A stretch of DNA of 64,000 bases from Erythroxylum novogranatense (lineage: Eukaryota > Streptophyta > Magnoliopsida > Malpighiales > Erythroxylaceae). The position numbers and the translations under genes were made by a program. Positions 56,514 through 64,000 of this stretch are shown here, one piece after another (the first letter of the stretch is position 1; each line of letters begins with the position of its first letter). The stretch lies in the NCBI GenBank assembly GCA_029891385.1, contig CM057227.1:95380818-95444817 (forward strand), written 5' to 3'. The notes beneath the pieces are model-generated. The model worked only from the letters and a program-made list of their open reading frames with translations, did not search any database and was not told where the DNA came from.

Positions 56514-56667
56514 CAAATGGCTATAAAACTCGAGGTCAATGGTTCGAAAGCCATTTGATGACTAAAGAGACAAATATAATGATGTGATGATTGAATGACT
56601 TGAACAGATCATTCAGAACACACGCCGGTGGAATGAATAGCCTAGTGTGGGTGGGTCCAACATTAAA
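56503..56667 (+). mobile_element. SINE-like unit b (plus)
   Basis: Head GGCTAAGAGGCCAAATGGCT, then a B-box-like GGTTCGAAAGCC at 56541-56552. The tail carries ACACACGCCGGTGG and GTGTGGGTGGGTCCAACATT, aligning with the complement of unit a. It is shorter than unit a through internal losses. Confidence 0.6.
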
Positions 56668-56673
56668 AGCGCT

Positions 56674-56803
56674 TTAATGTTGGACCCCACCCCCCACACC
56701 TGGGCTAATATTTCTCACCCAGCGTGTGTTTGCGGGTTATACCACGGCGGGTGTTTGCGGGTTATACCGCGGCATCCAACTTAATCAGTACTGTCCTCTT
56801 TGG
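56674..56803 (-). mobile_element. SINE-like unit c (minus), tail only
   Basis: A direct repeat of the tail of unit a (TTAATGTTGGACCCCACC to CTCTTTGGTCA), ending where copia LTR sequence begins. It faces unit b tail to tail across CATTAAAAGCGCTTTAATG. The tRNA-like head is missing. Confidence 0.65.
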
Positions 56804-57151
56804 TCAAAGAGTTAAGAGTAATATCACCCTTAAAATCTCAGCAAATTCGACTGTAGATCAGGGCACCTTAGAGACATTCAAATCTAATCTCCACCGTTCA
56901 GAATGAAGAACAATAAGAGAGGAATCTCTGGTTAAAATTTCAGGTCGATCCGACAAGAAATCACCATGCGATTGAAGGTTGGAAGATTACTGCACAAAGT
57001 TGGAAGAAAAACGAAAATTTTCCTCTCTCTCTCTCTTCCCTCTCTTTTCTCTTCCGGCTGACCACTCTTCTCTACAATTCTTTAGGGTTTAAAACACCTT
57101 TTTATATTTTAGGCTTTGGGTTCCACTTAGGAGTGACCCAAAAATCCAACA
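56804..57151 (-). repeat. Copia 3' LTR, truncated (348 bp)
   Basis: Matches 61482-61830 of the complete LTR. Its minus-strand start is TGTTGGATTTTTGG. A TATAAAAAGG promoter motif is at 57097-57106 (complement), and a CT-rich tract at about 57021-57055. Confidence 0.9.
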
Positions 57152-57165
57152 AATCTCCCCCTTAC
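57152..57165 (-). other. Copia polypurine tract
   Basis: On the minus strand GTAAGGGGGAGATT immediately precedes the 3' LTR, and pol ends at 57168, only a few bases upstream. Confidence 0.88.
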
Positions 57166-57167
57166 GA

Positions 57168-57770
57168 TTAAGTGGAGGATCTAGCCATACCGACCATCAA
57201 GCAACAAATCTTAAGCTTCTCCTTCAGCAATGTTTTAGTCATCATGTCAGCACCATTATCATCTGTATGAACTTTCTCTAACTCTAGTAACTTGGAATTC
57301 ACCACATCTCGTATCCAATGATACCTAACATCAATGTGTTTCGACCTTGCATAGAAACTAGCATTCTTACCAAGATGAATGATACTCTGGTTATCACAAA
57401 ATAACACATACAGATCTACTTGAAACCAAGCTCAAAAAGAAAAGTTCTCATCCACAACAACTCCTTGCAAGCCTCTGTAGTTGCAATAATGCTATAGCTC
57501 CCCCTGTAAACTTGATTATGAAACCTGATGTAGACTTTCGAGAATCAACATCTCCTGCCATGTCTGCATCAGTAAAACCAACTAGTAAAGGCTTATCACT
57601 ACCAAAACTAAGACTCAAGTCAGTTGTACCTCTGAGATACCTCATAATCCACTTCACCGCATTCCAATGCTCTTTACCTGGATTAGAGAGAAAACGACTC
57701 ACTGTACCAACCGCATGAGCAATGTCTGGCCTGGTACACACCATGTCATACATCAAATTGCCAACTGCTG
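57168..57770 (-). pseudogene. Copia RNase H
   Basis: Minus-strand frame from 57756 reads CTRPDIAHAVGTVSRFLSNP, GKEHWNAVKWIMRYLRGTTD and FTDADMAGDVDSRKSTSGF, with catalytic Asp residues. A frameshift of a few bases near 57430-57450 separates the second part, FCDNQSIIHLGKNASFYARS, KHIDVRYHWIRDVV and TDDNGADMMTKTL, which ends at the natural stop. The GKEHW and YHWIRD forms fit the Tork group. It would remove RNA from the hybrid during reverse transcription. Confidence 0.9.
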
Positions 57771-58802
57771 AGGCATATGGAACTTTCTTAATTCATCTCT
57801 TCCCTCTCTTCATCTGTAGAAGTAGATTGGTTGACACTCAACCTAAAATGAGGAGCAAGTGGGCTAGCAACAGGTTTAGCCTCAGTAATACTAAACCTTT
57901 GAAAGTATCTTCTTTATGTACTTCTCTTATGACAAGTACAACTTTCTGGCATCCCTGCAATGAGTAATTCTCATGCCTAAAATTTGCTTGGCATGACTCA
58001 AGTCTTTCATGGCAAAAGACTTGCTTAGCTTCTTCTTCAGCTCAACAATCCTAGAAGCATTCTTGCTCACAATCAACATATCATCCACATAAAGTAACAA
58101 TATGATGAAATCATCGTCAGAAAATCTGCGTACAAATACACAATGATCTCCAAAAGTATTCTTGTAGCCTTGCTCCCCCATAACTGATTCAAACTTTTTA
58201 TACCACTGCCTAGGAGCCTACTTCAACCCATACAAGCTCTTATTCAATTTGCACACAAAGTCTTCTTTTCCTTTCAGCTTGAAGCCCTCAGGTTGTTCCA
58301 TATAAATCTCCTCCTCCAAATCACCATGAAGGAAGGCTGTCTTGACATCCATCTGCTCAATCTCCATATCAAGACTAGCAGCAAAACCAAGAACTGTTCG
58401 AATTGAGGACATTTTTACAACAGGAGAAAAGATGTCATCAAAGTCAATACCTTTCATTTGACCAAATCCCTTAACAACCAATCTGGCCTTATACCGTGGC
58501 TTCAAACTGTGCTCTTCAGTTTTGATTCTGAACATCCATTTGTTCTTCAAGGCTCTCATGCCCTTAGGCAACTTCACCAACTTATAGGTGTGATTTTCAT
58601 GCAAAGATTTCATCTCATCTTGCATAACTTCAATCCAATGATCCATATGCTCATCTTCAATGGCTTCCTCATAACATTCAGGTTCCCCCATCAGTGAGTA
58701 ACACCCAATCCTCAGGTGAGTAATGGGAAGAAGGAATATGCTGTCTAGTGGAACTCCTAAGTGGAACAGTCGGCTCATCCACAACTTCAGGAATATGAAC
58801 AT
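57771..58802 (-). pseudogene. Copia reverse transcriptase
   Basis: Minus strand: EAIEDEHMDHWIEVMQDEMK, LVKLPKGMRALKNKWMFRIK, RYKARLVVKGFGQMKGIDF, VVKMSSIRTVLGFAASLDM, EQMDVKTAFLHGDLEEEIYM and VCKLNKSLYGLK. A TAG at 58215-58217 replaces a Gln codon before APRQWY. The catalytic YVDDM is at 58091-58077. A small frame break near 57925-57790 follows SFAMKDLSHAKQILGM. All core blocks are present, so the copy is fairly young compared with the Tekay copies. Confidence 0.92.
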
Positions 58803-60048
58803 CTACCTCATCAATAACAGCATCACCATTAACACTTTCAACATTAACATGCTGATCAGGAACATGATTCTGGACAACATCATGAGCACCAATATGAGAA
58901 ATAGGATCAAGATCAATCAGGTTACTAGAACTAGAATGCCCTGGCTTCTCTACCTTGTCAATATCTTCAATGGTTTGATCCTCTATGAAGATAACATCAC
59001 GGCTTCTCACAAGTTTCTTCTCAACAGGATCATACAGCCTATAGCCAAACTCATCAAGGCCATAGTCAATGAAAATGCACTGCCTTATCTTAGCATCCAA
59101 CTTGGACCTCTCATCTTTAGGCACTTGTACAAAAGCTTTGAATCTAAACACTCTCAAGTGGTCATAGGAAACATCCTTGCCATACCACACCCTGTTTGGA
59201 ACATCACCTTACAAAATAATAGTGGGAGACAAATTAACAACATATGCAACTGCTAATATAGCCTCACCCCAAAATGAGTTAGGCAACTTAGCTTCAAAAA
59301 GCATGGATATGACTCTCTCCATCAAGGTCCTGTTCATCCTCTCTGCCACGTCGTTAAGTTGAGGAGTTTTTGGAGGAGTCTTTTGGTGTCTAATGCCCAT
59401 CTATCTGCAGTATTCATCAAACGGCCCACAATATTCACCACCGTTGTCACTGCGAATGCATTTCAGCTTCTTTCCAGTCTCTCTCTCAACAGAAGCCTGA
59501 AACTGTTTAAAGACCCCCAACACTTGGTCTTTGGTCTTCAAGACATAGACTCATAATTTCCTAGAACAGTCATCAATGAAAGAAACAAAATACAATGCAC
59601 CCCTTAAAGTCTTTGTCTTCATAGGACCACACAAATCTGAATGCACCAACTTAAGCAACTCAGTCTTTCTTGAAGGAGGATTAGTCTTAAAAGAAACTTT
59701 GTGTTGTTTTCCAGCCAAGCAGTGCTCACACTTTTCCAGTTTAGCACCCATCAAATCTGATAAGAGATTCTTCTTGGCCAACACATTCAATCATTTCTCA
59801 CTAATGTGGCTGAGTCTCCTGTGCCATAATATTGAAGAGTCTTTCTCAGCTACATTTCCCCTGTCAGTACATACTGAAGCTGTTGTCAAGTATAAGCCAG
59901 AGCACTTTCTACCACGAGCCACCACCAAGGAACCTTTAGTGAGTTTCCACATACCACCACCATTGGTACTCACATAACCCTCATCATCAAGATTGCCAAC
60001 AGATATCAAGTGTAAACGAACATTAGGTGCATGCTTAACATTGTTCAA
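58803..60048 (-). pseudogene. Copia integrase
   Basis: Minus strand from 60048: LISVGNLDDEGY and ILWHRRLSHIS form the pre-integrase region; CEHCLAGKQHKVSF completes the HHCC zinc motif. Core residues lie in VHSDLCGPM, CIRSDNGGEYCG (near 59460) and LNDVAERMNRTLMERV (near 59355-59310). The C-terminal part carries DHLRVFRFKAFVQVPKDERS, the conserved YGLDEFGYRLYDP and a long acidic tail ending SSTRQHIPSSHYSPEDW. Stops occur near 59789, 59553, 59402 and 59211. It joins element DNA to the genome. Confidence 0.9.
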
Positions 60049-61094
60049 AATAGTTTAGTTCCTATACCTGTTTCCAACATAATTGTCCTAATGCCAATAA
60101 CTTTAGAGATAGTTTCATTTATCATATTCAATACCCCATAACCACTTAGAGTATAAGATGAGAAAAAGTCCTTCCTTGATGTAACATGAGAACAAGCACC
60201 AGTATCTACAACCCAGCTTGATTCATCACAAACAACCCCAACTAGGCTCTCATCAAGGACTGTCACAAGGTCTTCTTCAGTGGCAATAGCAACACAATTC
60301 TCATTGTCATTCTCTTTCTTTTCTTCCTTGCCTTTGTTGCCTTTCTTCTCTTTCTTCAACTTCCAGCAATTTTTATGCAAATGCCCTTTCTTATTGCAAT
60401 AAAAGCACTTAACATCTTTGTATCTGCCTTTGGATTTTCTTCGACTGTGCTCTCTATTTTGAGAACCTCGGTTGTTATTTCTCCCCCTAGAGGTAGTCAC
60501 CAAAACATATATCGAAGAGAAACCTTGAGACTTTCTTCTTATTTCTTCTTTCAATACACTGCTCTTAGCAAGATCCATAGAGATAACACCATCCGGAGCA
60601 GAATCTGACAATGAAAATCTAAAATTTTTCCAAGAGTCTGGTAAGGAGCCAAGGAGAAACAAACCTTGTATTTCTTCATTGAATCTAATCTCCATTGTTA
60701 ACAACTGATTCATAATTTCCTGGAAGTTATTCAAGTGATCTGTCATAGGAGTCCCATCACTATACTTCAAAGCTAACATCTATTTTATTAAGAACATCTT
60801 GTTATTTCCAGTCTTTCAAGCATATAGCTTCTCAAGCTGCTCCCACAAGTTTCGAGCATGTGTCTCACCAGAAATATGATTCAACACATTGTCGTCAACC
60901 CACTGTCTGATAAAACCACATACCTGTCTATGCATCAGAGTCCATTCTTCACCCGATTTATCATTAGGCTTTTCAGCGGCAAATACTAATAAGTGAAAAT
61001 TCTCCACATAAAGCAAATCCTCCATCTTGCCCTTCCAAAAAGCATAATTGGCGCCATTCAAAATAATTATCCTACTAGCGTTGACAACTTCCAT
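60045..61094 (-). pseudogene. Copia gag and protease
   Basis: Gag starts at ATG 61094: [20 protein letters not shown], then [21 protein letters not shown] stop at 60816 and a second one near 60780 interrupt it, after which the frame 60779-60045 continues: YSDGTPMTDHLNNFQEIMNQ, a CCHC knuckle CFYCNKKGHLHKNC (60407-60366, all four ligands) and the protease active site WVVDTGACSHVTS with DTG at 60206-60198. The frame ends with a TAG where pre-integrase sequence follows. Gag and protease in one frame is usual for copia. Confidence 0.9.
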
Positions 61095-61138
61095 TGTTCA
61101 CCAAAACCATAACCACAAATATCCTAAACCAAACCTCT

Positions 61139-61149
61139 CTCTGATACCA
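61139..61149 (-). other. Copia primer-binding site
   Basis: On the minus strand TGGTATCAGAG, two bases after the 5' LTR; initiator-Met tRNA type. Confidence 0.92.
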
Positions 61150-61151
61150 CT

Positions 61152-61830
61152 TGTTTGGAAAAGAGATGTCGGTTACGCAGTGGCAACAAACCAAAACCAA
61201 TAAACCTTTCCCTGTGTGAACAACCACAACCAATCCAACAAATAAAACAACAGCCAACAAACTCACCAATGCACGAAATTAAGCAGCAAGAAATAAATAA
61301 CACAGGCAATTTTTACGTGAAAAACTTCCCTCAATATGAGAGAGGAAAAATCACGAGACCTAGTCTAGTAAAGAAAAACTCCACTATCATCAATCAAATT
61401 ACAGAGTTTTTCACCTCTAGATATAACTAGAGTCACCACTCAACTCTTAAATACAACAATAATCATCAACAAGATGAAAAATCAAAGAGTTAAGAATAAT
61501 ATCAGCCTTAAAATCTCGGCAACTTCGACTGTAGATCAGGGCACCTTAGAGACCTTCAAATCTAATCTCCACCCTTCAAAATGAAGAACACCAAGAGATG
61601 AATCTCTGGTTAAAATTTCAGGTCGATCCGACAAGAAATCACTATGCGATTGAAGGTTGTAAGATTACTGCACAAAGTTGGAAGAAAAACGAAAATTTTC
61701 TTCTCCCTCTCTCTTCCCTCTCTTTTCTCTTCAGGCTGACCACTCTTCTCTAAACTTCTTTAGGGTCTAAAATACCCTTTTATATTTTAGGCTTTGGTCT
61801 CCACTTAGGAGTGAACCCAAAAACCCAACA
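61152..61830 (-). repeat. Copia 5' LTR (679 bp, complete)
   Basis: Minus-strand start TGTTGGGTTTTTGG, end TTTTCCAAACA before the primer site. A TATAAAAGG motif is at 61784-61776. The 61152-61481 part has no counterpart in the truncated 3' LTR. Confidence 0.92.
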
Positions 61831-62249
61831 CACCCTCCTATATTGATTCAAAATATGTTCCTTTAAAAGAAAAGGAATAACCCCTTATGGTCTAATAACT
61901 TCCTTATTAAGGTTAATAGTTTTGAAATAGCCATTAAAGGAGGATTGAGTTTGTATATGTGCATGACAAATTTGGAGTAGATTAAAAATATAGCCAGATT
62001 TTCAGATAATTAGTTGTGAAGGAAGCAAGAGGAAGATTAAAGAAATTTAGAGCTCACGTTACGAAACTCCCAGTGATTAATACCTAGTTAACACTAAAGT
62101 AGAAGCTCTCCAAATCTATAGTTAGGTAATTGAGGTAAACCTATCACTTATTAAACAAAGGTAGAGGATATAATAGATGTAAGAAGGACATAGAAATACC
62201 AACTTTTTCACAAGTTTATATTATCAAGAAGGAATCTCAATAGAATTAC
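61831..62249. other. AT-rich spacer, nothing recognised
   Basis: About 420 bases between the copia LTR and the first recognisable LINE sequence. No frame with a known motif; it may be decayed LINE linker. Confidence 0.4.
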
Positions 62250-64000
62250 AGCTCTATTGAATCAAGAAGGGCATTGGCTAACTATAGATGATGAGTCCCA
62301 CTAAAAAGTTTACTCCTTTTTCTTAAAGTCACTGGGATCTCCCACTCAAGCTTCCTCAAGCATTTCAATATTGAATTATGTAATTGGAGCTCTATTATCT
62401 TATTAGGAAGCTACTACCTTCATTAGACCTTTTCCATAAAGGAAATTGAGGAAGCCCTTTTTATTATGAATTTAAATAAAGTACTAGGACTAAATGGTCT
62501 AAATGACTTTTCTCACAAAACATCGAATCTTACAAAGACCATTGTCATTGAGGGGGGTACTTGAGTTCTTCAATAGTGGAAAATTATTAAAAGAAGTAAA
62601 CAAGACCTTTTGTACTTAATATCTACGGTTCAATCTCCTATCTTAAGTAGCAAATTTATAACAATTTCATGTTGTAAAATTATTTGTAAAATCATATGTA
62701 GTTTATTAGCTAAAAGGTTGAAGGAAGTCATTACTTAAGTAGTTGATGATTCATAGGGACCTTTTATAAAAGGGTAGATTTATTAGAGATAACATATGGT
62801 TGGTTTAAGAACTCAAAATTTATAGTAGGAAAAATTCTAATAAGAATTGTGTCATTAAGGTTGACTTCCAGAAGGCATACGACTCGCTATATTAGGAATT
62901 AATTTTAAATACTTTGCATGTTTTTGGGTTCCTTTCAAAATATATTGAATGGATATCTCAATGTATCAGTGCAGTCTGTTACAAAATCAAGGTGAGCCTA
63001 TTAAACTTTTTCAGAAAGCAATGGGGTTGAGGTAAGGGGACCCTTTATTTCCTTACCTCATTTTGTTATACATGGAAATTTTGATCGGGTTAATTAAGCA
63101 TGGTATTGGTCTAAATAAAAAGTTCAAATTTCACTCAAAATGCAGATATTAAGCTTATCCTTTCTTGATGACCTCATCATGTTCTTCAAAGCAGATCTTG
63201 ATTTAGTGAGCATTTTAATGACACAAGTTAATTCCTTTAACATCCTATTTGGATTTTCAACTTTTTATATCTGTTAATGCGTTAAGCTATACTCTAGTCT
63301 TTAGAATGCATTACAAGATTGAAAATTTCAGACCTCCTATCCTCTATCTTGGTGAGCATGTTTCCTCTAATAGACTTTACTTTAATGATTTTAATCCTCT
63401 TATTAAGAGGATTAAGAAGAGAATATGATCTAGTTAGCGTAATAGAAGCTTTTTCCTTGTTTGGAGATTCTAACTAGTCATATCCATTCTGAATACTTAA
63501 TATGCATAATGGTCTACATATGTGTGGTTTCCTAGATACATCAATAAAACCTTAAACAAGCTAATGAGAAGGCTTATCTGGTCTAACGGTGACTTAGGCT
63601 CTACCATAGCAAAGGTTAAGTGCAATGAAATATGTATGCTAAAAATGAAGGGAGGTATAGATATATATTCTATTAAGTTTACTAACCAAGTCCAGTTCAT
63701 AAAAAAAAAAGAACATAGAGGATTATGAAGGACCAAACCTCCTTATTGGTTAGATGGATCCATGCATACTACATTAAAGATGGAAACTTCTAATGTGTGA
63801 AGCCAAAGATTAGCTCTTCATGGTCCATAGTACAATTACTCAAGCTAAGAGGAAGTGTGGGGATAGAATTCAATTGGTGATAGGGACTCAACTTCATTCT
63901 AACGTACCAACTATACTGTATTTGGTCGTTTAAGTGAGGACAATATCCTCAACCTTACAAGGAATTTAATCCCTGACATTGCATTAGTAAAGGATGCTCC
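62250..64000 (+). pseudogene. Second, old L1-type LINE: reverse transcriptase and C-terminal region, cut by window end
   Basis: Highly decayed, AT-rich. Order of motifs: LEFFNSGKLLKEVNKTF near 62550-62610, LLAKRLKEV-like bases near 62705, GRFIRDNIWLV near 62775, VIKVDFQKAYDSLY at 62851-62893, KYIEWISQCISAV near 62940, a QGDP-like GKGTL remnant near 63030 and FLDDLIMFFKAD at 63161-63196, where the FADD box has become FLDD. A later open piece (63522-63728) carries LNKLMRRLIWSNGDLGSTIA and KMKGGIDIYSIKFTNQVQFI, the usual post-RT region. DNILNLTRNLIPDIALVKDA closes the window. It differs from the first LINE and is much older. Confidence 0.82.

Larger units (their letters stand above)
56804..61830 (-). 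mobile_element. Ty1/copia element (Tork-like), minus strand, 3' LTR truncated
   Basis: Read on the minus strand: 5' LTR 61830-61152, primer site, gag, protease, integrase, reverse transcriptase, RNase H, polypurine tract, 3' LTR 57151-56804. The order integrase before reverse transcriptase is diagnostic for copia. LTR ends are TGTTGG and CCAAACA. Coding is the best preserved in the window, with about ten stops or shifts. The 3' LTR lacks its last 330 bases, replaced by SINE-like sequence, so no duplication can be checked. Confidence 0.93.

Noticed and set aside
56448..56558. Possible tRNA gene
   Set aside because: A- and B-box-like motifs occur, but no full cloverleaf with acceptor stem can be formed; better read as SINE-like heads in inverted orientation.

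Overview
The window reads as repeat-dense, gene-free DNA from a flowering-plant nuclear genome. I recognise no host gene, rRNA or tRNA gene. Almost all of it is assigned to nested retrotransposons: Ty3/gypsy elements of the chromovirus Del/Tekay type, one Athila-type Ty3/gypsy element, one Ty1/copia element of Tork-like appearance, two L1-type LINEs, long solo LTRs and a SINE-like inverted cluster. Iniator-methionine-type primer sites, a C-terminal chromodomain and Athila gag/pol motifs are all typical of angiosperms. The species cannot be told from this sequence.

Layout: (1) 1-9242, a decayed Tekay-like element (E1) whose left LTR is cut by the window edge. (2) 9405-44742, one L1-type LINE broken into four pieces by insertions. 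Its ORF1 is split by E2 (10008-20856), a large element with 3.6-kb LTRs and a 3.6-kb internal region without recognisable coding sequence. A roughly 5-kb solo LTR of another family (F3, 21165-27442), itself holding a second solo LTR (25949-27212), sits between ORF1 and ORF2. ORF2 is split at the start of its reverse transcriptase by E4 (28834-42496), a tandem Tekay-like element with two internal regions between two LTRs. The LINE is finally cut by the Athila element. (3) 44743-54252, the Athila element, its right LTR truncated. (4) 54253-56300, two F3 LTR fragments in opposite orientation. (5) 56299-56803, SINE-like units arranged minus, plus, minus. (6) 56804-61830, the copia element on the minus strand. 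(7) About 62250-64000, an old AT-rich LINE.

Target-site duplications support four insertions: AGGAA for E2, TGAAT for the F3 solo LTR, CTTTC/CTTTT for the nested solo LTR and CCTAG for E4. Removing E2 and one duplicate joins the LINE ORF1 in one reading frame. All these large insertions lie in the same orientation as the LINE.

The most unusual signal is in the Tekay-type LTRs. Seven LTR copies of four diverged kinds carry the same splice-like layout: an acceptor-like AG, a 63-67 bp segment, a donor reading AG/GTGAGTAACCTAG, a 580-720 bp stretch, two adjacent hairpins and a TATTTTTCAG-like acceptor (altered in one copy). Six of the seven also keep an upstream GTAAGT donor. This suggests a multi-exon untranslated leader upstream of the primer-binding site. 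A second signal is a tandem module of about 180 bp shared by the LTRs of two otherwise different families (E2 and F3). E2 has the same LTR ends, primer site and polypurine region as the coding Tekay elements, so it was plausibly mobilised by their proteins.

Limits: coordinates of LTRs with both ends visible are precise. Domain edges in decayed coding regions are approximate to tens of bases. Family names rest on motifs recognised by eye; no database search or divergence calculation was done.
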